From a virus, in the IMG/VR virus record IMGVR_UViG_3300012022_000001, positions 1-44,664 of that record: 44,664 nucleotides of DNA; one strand, 5' to 3'. Position 1 is the first letter of the stretch. Every line of letters begins with the position of its first letter. A program made the position numbers and the translations under genes. Shown piece after piece: positions 15,016-24,726 of this stretch. The notes under the pieces were generated by a model. It searched no databases, was not told the origin of the DNA, and saw only the letters and a list, made by a program, of their open reading frames with translations.

Positions 15016-15129
15016 ATGAAGAAACCAACTTTGCAAGAATGGTTAATTGCATGGGCAATTGCACCAGTAGTAATATTTCTGAGTGCAGTAGAATGGTATT
15101 GGATATTTGATATTATTTTTCAGATGTAA
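15016..15129 (+). CDS. Small single-pass membrane protein
   Basis: 37 residues beginning MKKPTLQEWLIAWAIAPVV: a short basic N-terminus then one hydrophobic helix with many Trp. It starts one base after the beta-helix gene stop. It could be a small holin or lysis-related peptide, but nothing specific supports that. It is the last rightward gene and ends two bases from the convergent virion operon. Confidence 0.5.
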   Translation: MKKPTLQEWLIAWAIAPVVIFLSAVEWYWIFDIIFQM

Positions 15130-15131
15130 TA

Positions 15132-17207
15132 TCAAAATCCTCCCCCCTGATACTTAACATCATATTCTTCAGGAAGGAGGACTGATTCCTGTCTACCTTT
15201 CTCATATGTTTGTGTACCCATTCCCATAGCTGTAGGAATAACTAATGGAAGTAAAGAAAGATCTTCTTTAGCTAATTCCATAACATCTTGCACAATTAGG
15301 GGTACAAACATCTGAGCAACACGATCGCCTAACATTACTGATTTGTATTGGGAGGCATCATATAAATCATAGGCAAATTTTAAAGTTGGGTGAAGTTTAT
15401 TTGCTCCAAAGTCTTCCGCGACTGAACGACGGGTGGGTGCTCTAAATCCTTTTCCTAATTCCTGTGTCCTGCCTGAAGTAGAACTAGTAGTTTTGCCAGA
15501 TAATAATCTATGAGCCAAAACAAGATACTGTTGGAATCCCGCAGCAGGGTCTAATCTAGTATTACCTATCTTAATCTTTCCAAAATCTGAATTGTTAGGA
15601 TCTAATACTACATCTGCCCCTGCCATCTTAGCTAACGATGCAACAGTTCCCCACGCGCCCGCTGTAGATAGAAACGCTTTCATATATTGCCTTCTCACAA
15701 AAGGAGATGCAGCAATATAAGTAGCAGGATTCAACATTCTTACACGAGAGGCAACTAATCTTGGGGAAAAAAGAGTGTTTGTTAATACTGATGCTGCTTG
15801 CTCTAATGAACGCTCTTTTAATCCTACTCCCCCTCTTGATATATTAGGAAGATGAGTTCTTAACGGTCCCCTTCCAGTTGCAGTATTCACAAAATCAGCA
15901 ATTTCCTTTGCAAGAACAGGATTATTTATTGCATCAGCATCCTTAATAAGGGATTCAAAAGTATCTGCACGTAATTTATTCAAGAACGCAGTGTAAGCTC
16001 TATTACTTCTTTTTACTCCTGGGGCATATTCGGCCCATGAACTCATTAAATTCTCTTCTCGACTGCTGAACGATTTCAGATCAGTCATTTTAAGACCAGA
16101 TTTTTCAGCCAAAGAAGGAACTCTTTTATTAACCCATTTACCCCCTACAAAAGCAGGTTCAAATGTAGAAGCAAAGAACGGACGCGCTTCTATATTTGCC
16201 ATCACCATATCATATGCTTGCTCACTTTTCATTGATTTAATCATACTAGGCCATGCTTTCCACCATTCCTTCTTAGTAATTAATGGAAGCCCCTGCCTTA
16301 ATGGAGCAGAAATATCCCATGAAGTAGTAAGACCCCTTGGAAGATTATATAATTCCTGCATTACACTAGCTTTTTGTTCGGGCGCGATTGGTAAATCTTC
16401 TAGTGGAATAGGTTTTCCTTTATATGTCATGAAAGGAATACCATCTGGTCCTACTCCCCCAGGAACATATCCTCTCTTTCCTAATGCATGAATTAATTCC
16501 ATCGTGGGTTGCTTTAATTTAATATTACGTGCTCCTTCTGGCGCGGGTTCAATATTAATTGCGCCTGTTTCACTCTTCATTCTTTGTGCCGGTCTAATTG
16601 GTTGGGATGCAATTATATCTGTAGCTGGAGCTTTAGGAATAGAAAGAGGACTCCTTCTCATTGCCTCAGAATCTTTAATGATAGTATCTAATCTTCCTCT
16701 TAACGGGGATTTACCTCCAGTTAACATATTTAATCCACCAAGGGCTATGTCTACTGCTCCTTGAGGAAGATCACCTTCAGCTATATCACCTACTCCATGC
16801 GCGGCTTGTACTATTCCTAATGCCTTGGCTGCAACACTTGCTAATCTACCACGGCCTAAAGTTAGGATATTAGCAGGGGTTAATAAACTAGCTGCACCTT
16901 CAGTTGCTCCACCTAAAAATCCTCTTGCCATAGAACCAAGCATGGATTCATCTAATGAATGTTCAGTTAATCCTCGGGATATATTTTGAGCACCCTTAGT
17001 TATAAATTCAGGGGTTTCGAATATTGTTTTATATGCTCTAGTAAGAAATCCTTCTTCTGGAGATTCCGATACAGATTTAGTTACAGGAGTAGGAGTAGGA
17101 GTAGGAGCAGGAGTGGGAATAGCTTTTCCAGATTTAATTACATTTCCATTGTCATCTAGGTAGATAGGATTACCATTATCATCAAGATAAGCAGCTTGTT
17201 GTGGCAT
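15132..17207 (-). CDS. Large ejection-type internal virion protein
   Basis: 691 residues. N-terminus has a repeated YLDDNGN unit (residues 7-24) and a Pro-Thr linker, then Gly/Ala-rich membrane-active-looking helices (GFLGGATEGAASLLTPANI, 90-115; GAVDIALGGLNMLTGG). Residues 440-620 match a segment common in large polyvalent phage proteins: FSPRLVASRVRMLNPATYI, then DPNNSDFGKIKIGNTRLDP and GFQQYLVLAHRLLSGKT. Such proteins are packaged in the virion and ejected into the cell with DNA. It is the last gene of the leftward virion operon, where podoviruses often place ejection proteins. Confidence 0.62.
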   Translation of the reverse strand: MPQQAAYLDDNGNPIYLDDNGNVIKSGKAIPTPAPTPTPTPVTKSVSESPEEGFLTRAYKTIFETPEFITKGAQNISRGLTEHSLDESMLGSMARGFLGGATEGAASLLTPANILTLGRGRLASVAAKALGIVQAAHGVGDIAEGDLPQGAVDIALGGLNMLTGGKSPLRGRLDTIIKDSEAMRRSPLSIPKAPATDIIASQPIRPAQRMKSETGAINIEPAPEGARNIKLKQPTMELIHALGKRGYVPGGVGPDGIPFMTYKGKPIPLEDLPIAPEQKASVMQELYNLPRGLTTSWDISAPLRQGLPLITKKEWWKAWPSMIKSMKSEQAYDMVMANIEARPFFASTFEPAFVGGKWVNKRVPSLAEKSGLKMTDLKSFSSREENLMSSWAEYAPGVKRSNRAYTAFLNKLRADTFESLIKDADAINNPVLAKEIADFVNTATGRGPLRTHLPNISRGGVGLKERSLEQAASVLTNTLFSPRLVASRVRMLNPATYIAASPFVRRQYMKAFLSTAGAWGTVASLAKMAGADVVLDPNNSDFGKIKIGNTRLDPAAGFQQYLVLAHRLLSGKTTSSTSGRTQELGKGFRAPTRRSVAEDFGANKLHPTLKFAYDLYDASQYKSVMLGDRVAQMFVPLIVQDVMELAKEDLSLLPLVIPTAMGMGTQTYEKGRQESVLLPEEYDVKYQGGGF

Positions 17208-17210
17208 ACA

Positions 17211-18368
17211 TCACCTAGTTACAATAGTAGTAGTAGGAACCCATTTAGTTCCATCCCATTGACCCTCATTACCATTGGGAAACTTCCATTTCATTCCTTT
17301 AGTTCTTTTTTCAACAGGTGGTGGAGTTCCTGTATTATTTGGCGCAGTATTAGGATTAGCCCTTCCCGTAGCTCTAGATTTAATTCGATTATATCTTTCA
17401 CGAATATCATCTACCGCATCTGCATACTCATCATCATCTTCTGCATCTGATGTAGGTAGTCCAGTTTCATCCCAGAAATCCCTATGCTGAGGATTATCAG
17501 TTATATATTGTTGTCTAGCTAATTTCCATGCAGCAGCTTCCTGAGAAGCAGACATAGTTTTATCTTTAGTAGCTGCTTCCTTACGAATACGGGCGCGCAT
17601 ATTTACTAAAGTTTCCCGCCCAGATTGTCTTACTGCTTCTGTCTTACGGGCTTCCGCGCCTGTAGCTGCAATTCGTTTTAATGATGCACCTAGTTGAAGA
17701 TTGATTTTATCCTCATCTGACAATTCATTACTTCTTACAGGTTGCCCATCTGGACCTGTGATAAATTGTGATTCATTAGTTTGAGGATCAATCCCAATCA
17801 ATCTACCTTCACTATCTGTTTTAACAGTATGATTGGGATTACGAGCTTTCCAATCATATGTGGCTGCTCTTTTTTCTCTAATTGCAATATTTTGTTGTCC
17901 TTCCCTAGCTTTTCTTTCAGATTCCCCCGCCTGAATATCAAGCCTTCTTTGGGCGGCTGCATTAGCTGCGGCAGATGTGGCAATTTGTCTTAAATTAACA
18001 TTGGACGCGCGCTCCTGATTTGCTACGTCTAATGTAGGTTTCCATTTCATTTGCCAATCTGTCATCTGTCTACGATAAGGACCATATAATGCATCCTCAG
18101 TTGCATTAGGATCTCCCCCAAGATTAATCAAGGAACCTGCAATTTTCCTTAATATCCCAGGTTCCCGTCTTTGGGGCATTTCTCCTAACATCCTATATAG
18201 CATTTCCTGAGCTTGGGTATCAGGTTTATATGCTTCTAAAGGATTTTCAGGGGCCATTGGCTGACCTGTATATGTCCCAAAACCAGTAGAAGGATTAGGT
18301 AAACCTGTATTATCAGGAATACCAAACAAATTCTGAAATCTTAAGTTAGGAAGAAATGGTGATCCCAT
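17211..18368 (-). CDS. Internal virion protein candidate
   Basis: 385 residues. N-terminus is Pro/Gly rich, the middle (130-280) is a long charged helix region with Arg and Ala (ESERKAREGQQNIAIREKRA; ETLVNMRARIRKEAATKDK), and the end is a small domain GMKWKFPNGNEGQWDGTKW. Helical, Ala/Gln-rich proteins next to a large ejection protein are typical podoviral inner-core or ejection components. No family recognised. Confidence 0.5.
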   Translation of the reverse strand: MGSPFLPNLRFQNLFGIPDNTGLPNPSTGFGTYTGQPMAPENPLEAYKPDTQAQEMLYRMLGEMPQRREPGILRKIAGSLINLGGDPNATEDALYGPYRRQMTDWQMKWKPTLDVANQERASNVNLRQIATSAAANAAAQRRLDIQAGESERKAREGQQNIAIREKRAATYDWKARNPNHTVKTDSEGRLIGIDPQTNESQFITGPDGQPVRSNELSDEDKINLQLGASLKRIAATGAEARKTEAVRQSGRETLVNMRARIRKEAATKDKTMSASQEAAAWKLARQQYITDNPQHRDFWDETGLPTSDAEDDDEYADAVDDIRERYNRIKSRATGRANPNTAPNNTGTPPPVEKRTKGMKWKFPNGNEGQWDGTKWVPTTTIVTR

Positions 18369-18370
18369 AA

Positions 18371-19093
18371 CTATGTCCTAATTCCGGGAAACCTGTTATA
18401 AGTAGAATCCATACCAGGAACCCTGCCAGAAGGAATTAAATTACTAGCTCCACTAGTTAACCAAGGAGCAGCAATTTGCCCACCAATTCTAGCAACATCC
18501 CCAATTCTACCCAAGGTTCCTTCCCATTTACCAGGTAATTGCTGTGCCTGAAATTCAGCATTAATAGCATCCTGATTAATACCTAATCTTTGGGCCATAG
18601 CATTTAATACTTGATTTCCAAACATACTAGTTAATCCGGGCGTAGTTCCATATAATCCTGTGGCCCCTTGTAATCCAAATTGTTTACCCTGATTTACCAT
18701 TTGAGCAATAGCAGCTTCAGCCCCAGTAGAAGCATCACTCATTGATTGGCCCTGTTCCCTAGCCATACGCGCTTTTAATACACCTTGGCCGGGGGAATAA
18801 CCACCTTGCAATGATTTCTGCCTATTTACATCTCTAGATGCATTGGCATACGCAGCCCTAATGGGGGAAACCGCGCGTGCCCTAATATTAGATAAATCTC
18901 CAGGGGAATAACCTCCAGTATCTTGGAAGTTTTTAAATCCCCCCATCAGTTCGCCATAATGCTGCATATTTTGTTGGGCGCCCTGATTGTATAGATTTCT
19001 AAACAAATCTAATTGGGGATCAGCTATACCCTTAGCTTCTCCAATCTCCCTAGAAGCTACCTTACGCATTTCCTTCTTTTTGTCGCCAGCCAT
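18371..19093 (-). CDS. Internal virion protein candidate
   Basis: 240 residues. Gln/Gly/Ala-rich and helical: NLYNQGAQQNMQHYGELMG, AYANASRDVNRQKSLQGGYS, AEAAIAQMVNQGKQFGLQGA, ending in an amphipathic hydrophobic segment (IGGQIAAPWLTSGASNLI). This composition recalls podoviral ejection proteins. It lies two bases from the 385-residue neighbour and together with the large protein forms a three-gene ejection set. No specific family match. Confidence 0.5.
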   Translation of the reverse strand: MAGDKKKEMRKVASREIGEAKGIADPQLDLFRNLYNQGAQQNMQHYGELMGGFKNFQDTGGYSPGDLSNIRARAVSPIRAAYANASRDVNRQKSLQGGYSPGQGVLKARMAREQGQSMSDASTGAEAAIAQMVNQGKQFGLQGATGLYGTTPGLTSMFGNQVLNAMAQRLGINQDAINAEFQAQQLPGKWEGTLGRIGDVARIGGQIAAPWLTSGASNLIPSGRVPGMDSTYNRFPGIRT

Positions 19094-19100
19094 ATATCAC

Positions 19101-19478
19101 CTATATATCCAAAACTAAAATGTCACCCCTACTATGGAAACCAGCTTCTTCTAATTGGTGTTTCCATATCTTTTGTTCAGTGACAATGTGTAATCTATCA
19201 AATCCTGCCCTTTGAGTTAAATATTGACTAGCCTGCAAAATCTGATATAGGGCTGTTCGCCGTTTTCTGGTTGAATGATTTTTATCCGTTAACGCTACGA
19301 TTTCGGTTATGAGTCTAATTCCGCCTGCACTAATTATCTTATCCTGCTCATCCGTTATGCAAAAAGTGCAAAGATAATTGTTAAGAAAATCAGGAAATTC
19401 AAATTCATCTTTATAAAATTCCTGATGAATTTTCCTCAATTTACAAATATCCCCCTCATTTATTGCACGTATATTCAT
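19101..19478 (-). CDS. GNAT-family acetyltransferase-like protein
   Basis: 125 residues. IRAINEGDICKLRKIHQEF at the N-terminus, a central ISAGGIRLITEIVALTD strand pair, RRTALYQILQASQYLTQ helix and a C-terminal EEAGFHSRGDILVLDI are in the order of the GNAT fold; the canonical acetyl-CoA loop (QxxGxG/A) is replaced by TRKRRTAL. Short GNAT-like genes occur between tail genes of several phages, with unknown substrates. It overlaps the tail protein upstream by four bases. Confidence 0.62.
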   Translation of the reverse strand: MNIRAINEGDICKLRKIHQEFYKDEFEFPDFLNNYLCTFCITDEQDKIISAGGIRLITEIVALTDKNHSTRKRRTALYQILQASQYLTQRAGFDRLHIVTEQKIWKHQLEEAGFHSRGDILVLDI

Positions 19479-20062
19479 TTCTGTATTACTCTATAAGTAA
19501 GATTAAAGAAAAATCTATGCTGAACTCCATTAAAACCACAAATCCATTCCATCTGTGCGCGGTTATTTACTACATCTCCAAAAATGGCCGCGCATTCTGA
19601 TCTAACAGTAGGACATACTGCTACACCAGAACATTGATGATCAAAATCAAAATATGAGATCAAGGGTAATGCGATTCCTAATTGAGTAGTTGTATTAAAA
19701 GCATTAGGAAGGGCAAAGATTATTCCCGCAACATGAATGAAATCCCCAATCCTATAATAATATGCAGGGTCAGTTCCCGCGCCCGAAAGATTTGATACAA
19801 GAGTTAATTCAGGTATATATAATCCAGTTTGAGTTCCTCCATTTTCGAGAGGAATTTTACCACTTATTTGATTTTTCGCATTTATTTTATCCCCCTTACC
19901 TAATTTCCCATCTACAATGTCAGTAATTGATCCCGCCCCATCAATCAATCCATTAATAGTTTGGAACAAGGCAGAATTTTCATTCTGGAATCCTGAGTTG
20001 ACAAGAATATTACGTAATCTATTATAATCGTAATTTGGTTTAACTCTATTTTTAAATGCCAC
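19475..20062 (-). CDS. Tail fibre-type virion protein
   Basis: 195 residues. N-terminus is helical, followed by a linker with IPLENGGTQTGLYIPELTLV, and a C-terminal beta-sandwich: AYYYRIGDFIHVAGIIFA, TTTQLGIALPLISYF, NNRAQMEWICGFNG, HRFFFNLTYRVI. This beta domain recurs at the end of many phage fibre and baseplate proteins, where it probably forms a trimeric tip or decoration. Role in host attachment is inferred. Confidence 0.6.
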   Translation of the reverse strand: MAFKNRVKPNYDYNRLRNILVNSGFQNENSALFQTINGLIDGAGSITDIVDGKLGKGDKINAKNQISGKIPLENGGTQTGLYIPELTLVSNLSGAGTDPAYYYRIGDFIHVAGIIFALPNAFNTTTQLGIALPLISYFDFDHQCSGVAVCPTVRSECAAIFGDVVNNRAQMEWICGFNGVQHRFFFNLTYRVIQK

Positions 20063-20076
20063 AATCCCATCCTGTC

Positions 20077-20385
20077 CTAGCCAGGAAACTCAGAAGCAAA
20101 ATACCGGGAATAAAGAATAATTCGATTTATTCTAAAATAATCATTAATTGTATTAGTTCCTATCTCCAACTTAGCCCTTTGTTCCTTAAAATTAGCTAGA
20201 GTTCTAGGTTGAATAGCAGTTCTAGCTGATAAAGGAATATCATGAAGTTGTTGTCTACTTACATCCTGTTGGGATAAAAGAGCTAATTTAAGTGAACCAT
20301 TTCCCGTAACGCGCAGGCGCACCATATTAATATGAGAAATTGCCTCTCCTGAAGAACCTGTAGGACGTGCAGTTCCTTTAGGCAT
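20077..20385 (-). CDS. Small virion protein candidate
   Basis: 102 residues. MVRLRVTGNGSLKLALLSQQ, then FKEQRAKLEIGTNTINDYFR, ending RIILYSRYFASEFPG. Beta-strand rich. Its neighbours on both sides are tail proteins and it starts just after the 581-residue protein. The sequence resembles small phage structural proteins, with no known function. Confidence 0.5.
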   Translation of the reverse strand: MPKGTARPTGSSGEAISHINMVRLRVTGNGSLKLALLSQQDVSRQQLHDIPLSARTAIQPRTLANFKEQRAKLEIGTNTINDYFRINRIILYSRYFASEFPG

Positions 20386-22130
20386 TATTCACCTATCAAT
20401 CCTGTTTTAATATAAGGATTGGGGATTTTTACCACAGTTGTCGTTTCCGCAGATAAATCATTCCATAATGTATCATTTCTTTTACCGGGAACTATCTTAT
20501 AGATTCCTGATCGTTCATTGGGATTTAATGTATTTATAACATTTATCGTGATTGTTTCCCCTTCTTGAAGAGATAATGCATTGATAGGACTACCATCACT
20601 TACATTATAAATAACTGACCAACCAGGAGGAAGTATTTCCTCTATTCCATAAACTCCTATTGGAACATCATTATAAACTTGAATTTGTCCATGACTCAAA
20701 GTAAAAGAAGTTGGGGTTAATCCATTTGCATTGAATGTAAATACAGTAGGATTACTGCTGGGAACAGTTGTTTTAATAATAATTATAGTTCCTACTGGAA
20801 CAACAGATTCTCTTATTTCAATAATTGGACAACTATCAGAAGTAACAGTTAAGGGAGGATTTATTTGTTCAATTTGAGTATTAGTAGAATCTGGAGTTAA
20901 AGAAGTAACTAATTCCACTCCATCACTTACTCTAATTAAACGAATATCACTAAATCCAGTTGTTAAATGATTAAAAAACCAAAATGCTTCTGGACTATTA
21001 GCAGAATAACCTAATCTGGGATTGATTGAAGTTAAAGTAGCACCAAAAATAGGAGCATAGGTATTGAGAACAGTTCCCGCCGTATTATAATGAACAGCAT
21101 AAGAACTTCTAGGGGTGGTTGACTTAAAATAACTTGCTATTATAGTATCATCACTTAATACTAATATATCAGTAACCTTATAGCCAACTACAATTGCAGA
21201 TAAATCCGAGAGAAAAGTTGATCCAGGAATACTCCATCTTTTAATATTAGAATTTAACGAACTTCCTACTCCTACAATGTAAAGTACATTTTCCGCATTA
21301 TTTACAGCTAATGCAGTTGCCCCTTGAAATCCGGTTAAAGGAGTTCTTGCACTAATTACTCCACCATCAGTTACATTAGCAAAATGAATAAAATTTCCAC
21401 TTCCCCCAGGATCTAAAACATAAAATTTATTACTTGGATTATGGGTTCTTACGAGAGGAGGGGTAATAGGAGAATAAAATACGACTCTAGTTAAAAGAAC
21501 AAAATTAGCATCATATAAATTTAGCCAATAATTACCCAATGGTGGAGGTGGCGGAGGAGATAAAACAGAAAATTCGTCAACATAAAGCATTATACCATTC
21601 GGTAATATATCCCCCTGTTCCCCCGGAATAAAAAATTGTTGAAAATTAACGATTTGTTGGGTAGTTGTTCTAATATATCCCCCAGGTAATCCAGTAAATC
21701 CCACGGCTATTTGTGAGGGAGTTATACTAGCTGCACTTATAAATATATCTCCTGCTAATACCGCATTTTGGGGGGCACGAATTAAATCTATATTAAGTAT
21801 TGCTGGATTAGGATTTCCTGCATTTGGTGTAATTCTAAAATAATAAGTTGTTCCTATATTAATAGGAAGTTGGGAATTAAGATTGTTTCCAGTTGAACCA
21901 ATAAAATCAACAGGACCCGAAAATACGGTAGTAAAAGGCCTATAGGTTCCCGCTCCACCATTAATAATACCATAAAATCTAAATCCAATTACTTCATTAG
22001 GAACACTACCAGTATATTTATACCATACCGTATATGTAATTCCAGCATCATGAACATTTTGGGTAGAGGAAAAGGGAAGCGATAATATATCAATCGCATT
22101 TGCCGCGTCTATATTTATTGGAGGTGCCAT
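20385..22130 (-). CDS. Virion protein with beta-propeller-like and prealbumin-like domains
   Basis: 581 residues. Residues 1-190 look like a lectin-type beta-sandwich (TYTVWYKYTG, TYYFRITPNAG). Residues 200-420 have propeller-like blades (ATALAVNNAENVLYIVG; VTDILVLSDDTIIASYF; LTSINPRLGYSANSPEAFWF). Residues 445-530 form a prealbumin-like/SpaA-type domain: GTIIIIKTTVPSSNPTVFTF, PIGVYGIEEILPPGW, EGETITINVINT. A tail surface protein is likely, with the last domain serving adhesion. Domain limits are estimated. The start overlaps the previous stop (TAATG). Confidence 0.58.
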   Translation of the reverse strand: MAPPINIDAANAIDILSLPFSSTQNVHDAGITYTVWYKYTGSVPNEVIGFRFYGIINGGAGTYRPFTTVFSGPVDFIGSTGNNLNSQLPINIGTTYYFRITPNAGNPNPAILNIDLIRAPQNAVLAGDIFISAASITPSQIAVGFTGLPGGYIRTTTQQIVNFQQFFIPGEQGDILPNGIMLYVDEFSVLSPPPPPPLGNYWLNLYDANFVLLTRVVFYSPITPPLVRTHNPSNKFYVLDPGGSGNFIHFANVTDGGVISARTPLTGFQGATALAVNNAENVLYIVGVGSSLNSNIKRWSIPGSTFLSDLSAIVVGYKVTDILVLSDDTIIASYFKSTTPRSSYAVHYNTAGTVLNTYAPIFGATLTSINPRLGYSANSPEAFWFFNHLTTGFSDIRLIRVSDGVELVTSLTPDSTNTQIEQINPPLTVTSDSCPIIEIRESVVPVGTIIIIKTTVPSSNPTVFTFNANGLTPTSFTLSHGQIQVYNDVPIGVYGIEEILPPGWSVIYNVSDGSPINALSLQEGETITINVINTLNPNERSGIYKIVPGKRNDTLWNDLSAETTTVVKIPNPYIKTGLIGE

Positions 22131-24028
22131 TATGCAACCTGCTCCGAACCGATTACAAGAGTATCAGTCTGAATTAATGCAATTGTGGTTGTTTCAATAT
22201 CAAAACTCCAAGGATGCCATTTAATATCCTTGGGTGTTAATCCATCATCATATTGACCTAATAATAATTGTCTATTAGGAAGAGTAATATATAATTTCTT
22301 ATTTAAAGTATCATTCATTATCTGAATATTTCCAAAATCATTTCTATCTATTGCTTCCCAAAAATCTTCGATTACCCAAGTTAGAGGAATTTCAGTATAA
22401 ACACCATTGAATATGTAAATTCCCCCAAAATAAACAACTATGAGATATTCTACGTTAACCCCACCAGAATCCAATACTTGTGCAATTCCATAAACCGAAG
22501 TTCCTATACCTTGATCCAATGGAACTGGTCCCGCCCATGTAGAAGGAACATCCCCATTGTCAGTGCTCATGTATGTTCTTGTCTTTTTATACAAATAGAG
22601 CACATCTCTAAATTCTTGCGCGTTCGTTATAGGATTTCCATCTAGAGGAACAATGATTTGTCCATCTACTTGATCTATTGCTTCAGGTTCCCCAGGCGCA
22701 CTTAAATATGCTAGGGAAATATCAGTAAAAGTGGCAGCGAGAATCATTCGATTGTTATAACTCGAAAGGACCGCGCCGGCTGGAATTGAAGCAAAATTAT
22801 CTAAAAGATAGGATGCATCTTCAATTAAATCCAAATCGTAATAGGAAACAGTTTTTGTCGTATCTGCGTTATTTTCAATAGTTCCATCTGGAATAAAATA
22901 TAATTGATAACCCCTATCATCTCCATTATAATCTGTAATAGCTCGACTTGAAACTAAATGTCTTTTTATTACAAAGGGATCAGGAGATGTAGGAATGTTT
23001 GCTATATCTATAGCCTTATTTACATTAACAAATGATTGAACTGCAAATACTTCAGGACCAGGAGCAGTTAAAAATCCAGTATCAGTTTCATATACCACGC
23101 CAATAATATGTAATCCTAAATCGGAATGTCCCTCCACCGCAGAATTCTTTGCATTAATCCCGCCCGAAGTAGGATTAGCCAGCGCGCCTGCTACGAATGG
23201 CACGGTCAATTCTGTATCAGCAAAAGATACTGTAGTTGCTGTATCTGTATTATTTAAAACTGTCTTAACTAGAAAATATGTATATGTAGTAGTATCGGGA
23301 TTCCAATCTTTAGGATCTATAGCTACCGTAGCCCATATTTTACGTTGTGTAATACCCAAAGGTCCAATTGGAATATTATTTATGATGGCTTCTTTTCCAC
23401 CTGGGGCATATATAACTGGTAATATAGTAGGACCAAGACCCGTAGAATCTCCTACTCCGTCACTAAATGTAGCAGCAAATACATGAATTCCTTGATTAAT
23501 TTTTCCATCTATAGTACTATTAAAAGCAACCATAGGAGTATCCCCAGGTAACGTAGGAGGATTCCCTGCGGCTGCGCGTGCGGCTGTTCCATCTCCCTTA
23601 TACACGTAAACTACTTGATTCTGTAATCCTTTCTGATAATTTTTACCATCAGAGTCTATAAATGTGCCAAAAGGACTAATATATGCCCGTCCTGCAAATG
23701 CAAAGAATGCAAAATCCGTCATTCCTGTCACATGCAAAACAGGACCATGTACTGTAGGAGAAGTCCAAGGGGGAATTGCATGATAAATATCCCCATTAGT
23801 ATCTAAAATAATGAGGGACTCCCCAGTTTGCAACTTGTAATTATAAATACGAAGAACATTTCCTTGCGCGAGTAAAGTATCCAGCCCATCTCTTGTTTCA
23901 AATCCTGATTCAATTGATTGAATATTATTTTCATCTGTAAAATATTCCTGAGGACACGAATCCTCATCTCCCCTTTTCCACAATCCATTGAATTCCTCTA
24001 AAACTATTGGTTCATGATCACGAAACAT
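22130..24028 (-). CDS. Tail stopper/nozzle-like virion protein
   Basis: 632 residues from the ATG at 24028, which overlaps the stop of the adaptor gene (TAATG); a GTG three codons upstream is possible. N-terminus EEFNGLWKRGDEDSCPQEYF then GFETRDGLDTLL is typical of phage proteins placed after the head-tail adaptor. The rest is beta-rich and propeller-like: YNYKLQTGESLIILDTNGDI, VYGIAQVLDSGGVNVEYLIV. In podoviruses this place is held by nozzle proteins such as T7 gp12. Homology to gp12 itself is not visible; the role rests on position and composition. Confidence 0.55.
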   Translation of the reverse strand: MFRDHEPIVLEEFNGLWKRGDEDSCPQEYFTDENNIQSIESGFETRDGLDTLLAQGNVLRIYNYKLQTGESLIILDTNGDIYHAIPPWTSPTVHGPVLHVTGMTDFAFFAFAGRAYISPFGTFIDSDGKNYQKGLQNQVVYVYKGDGTAARAAAGNPPTLPGDTPMVAFNSTIDGKINQGIHVFAATFSDGVGDSTGLGPTILPVIYAPGGKEAIINNIPIGPLGITQRKIWATVAIDPKDWNPDTTTYTYFLVKTVLNNTDTATTVSFADTELTVPFVAGALANPTSGGINAKNSAVEGHSDLGLHIIGVVYETDTGFLTAPGPEVFAVQSFVNVNKAIDIANIPTSPDPFVIKRHLVSSRAITDYNGDDRGYQLYFIPDGTIENNADTTKTVSYYDLDLIEDASYLLDNFASIPAGAVLSSYNNRMILAATFTDISLAYLSAPGEPEAIDQVDGQIIVPLDGNPITNAQEFRDVLYLYKKTRTYMSTDNGDVPSTWAGPVPLDQGIGTSVYGIAQVLDSGGVNVEYLIVVYFGGIYIFNGVYTEIPLTWVIEDFWEAIDRNDFGNIQIMNDTLNKKLYITLPNRQLLLGQYDDGLTPKDIKWHPWSFDIETTTIALIQTDTLVIGSEQVA

Positions 24029-24723
24029 TAGAACCACCCACGAGTTTTATAATTAGCTCTAAATGGCCTTCTGCGTGTGGAAATAGCCTGCCTACCTTTG
24101 GTTGGAATATTTAATGCGCGCTCCAATGCAATTTTTGCTTTACCATTCTGGGCTTCTGCTCTGGTTTCATTTTCTCCAATAAACATGGAACAGAGCGCGC
24201 CTGTTGCATATCCAAGGTAAGTAGTTAAGTTCATGAAACGGATGCCTAATTCTACATCCACATCATCAATTTCAATAGGTAAATTGAAAATAGATTGGAT
24301 ATAATCTAATTTAAGCTGAATAATTCCCGTAGCAGGGGGAACTCTAATTTCATTATTTATCCACGCAAACATTCCAAAGGAACTTATCTCTATTTCTTCC
24401 AAATTATGGGGAATAAATTCCTTCCTAACCATAGGAATCCAAGTATTTCCATCATCATTACTTTCCCACACCTGCTGTATTTCAATTAAATTAGCTGGTA
24501 AAGCAGGAACAGTAGTAAATCCTATAATTACTGTACCAGCGGGAACAGTCAATATACTAGAAACTTGATTAGTTACAGGAATATTATTTTCCTCGAATAT
24601 TTCCTGTAACTCCCGCATTGCCATATTTAAATAAGGCAAAACAGCATCTTCTGTATATTGCTGTTGGGCAGTATCATTCTGTAATGATGCTACCATATTG
24701 ATAATTTCAGCAGGTGTGGGCAT
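24028..24723 (-). CDS. Head-tail adaptor protein
   Basis: 231 residues. N-terminal helix (TPAEIINMVASLQNDTAQQQ), VLPYLNMAMRELQEIFEEN, a beta insertion (ILTVPAGTVIIGF; MFAWINNEIRVPPATG) and a helical end (GKAKIALERALNIPTKG). This helix, strand, helix layout is that of portal-associated adaptors (gp6/gp11-like). It sits between capsid-side genes and the nozzle candidate, the expected position. Confidence 0.7.
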   Translation of the reverse strand: MPTPAEIINMVASLQNDTAQQQYTEDAVLPYLNMAMRELQEIFEENNIPVTNQVSSILTVPAGTVIIGFTTVPALPANLIEIQQVWESNDDGNTWIPMVRKEFIPHNLEEIEISSFGMFAWINNEIRVPPATGIIQLKLDYIQSIFNLPIEIDDVDVELGIRFMNLTTYLGYATGALCSMFIGENETRAEAQNGKAKIALERALNIPTKGRQAISTRRRPFRANYKTRGWF

Positions 24724-24726
24724 TTT

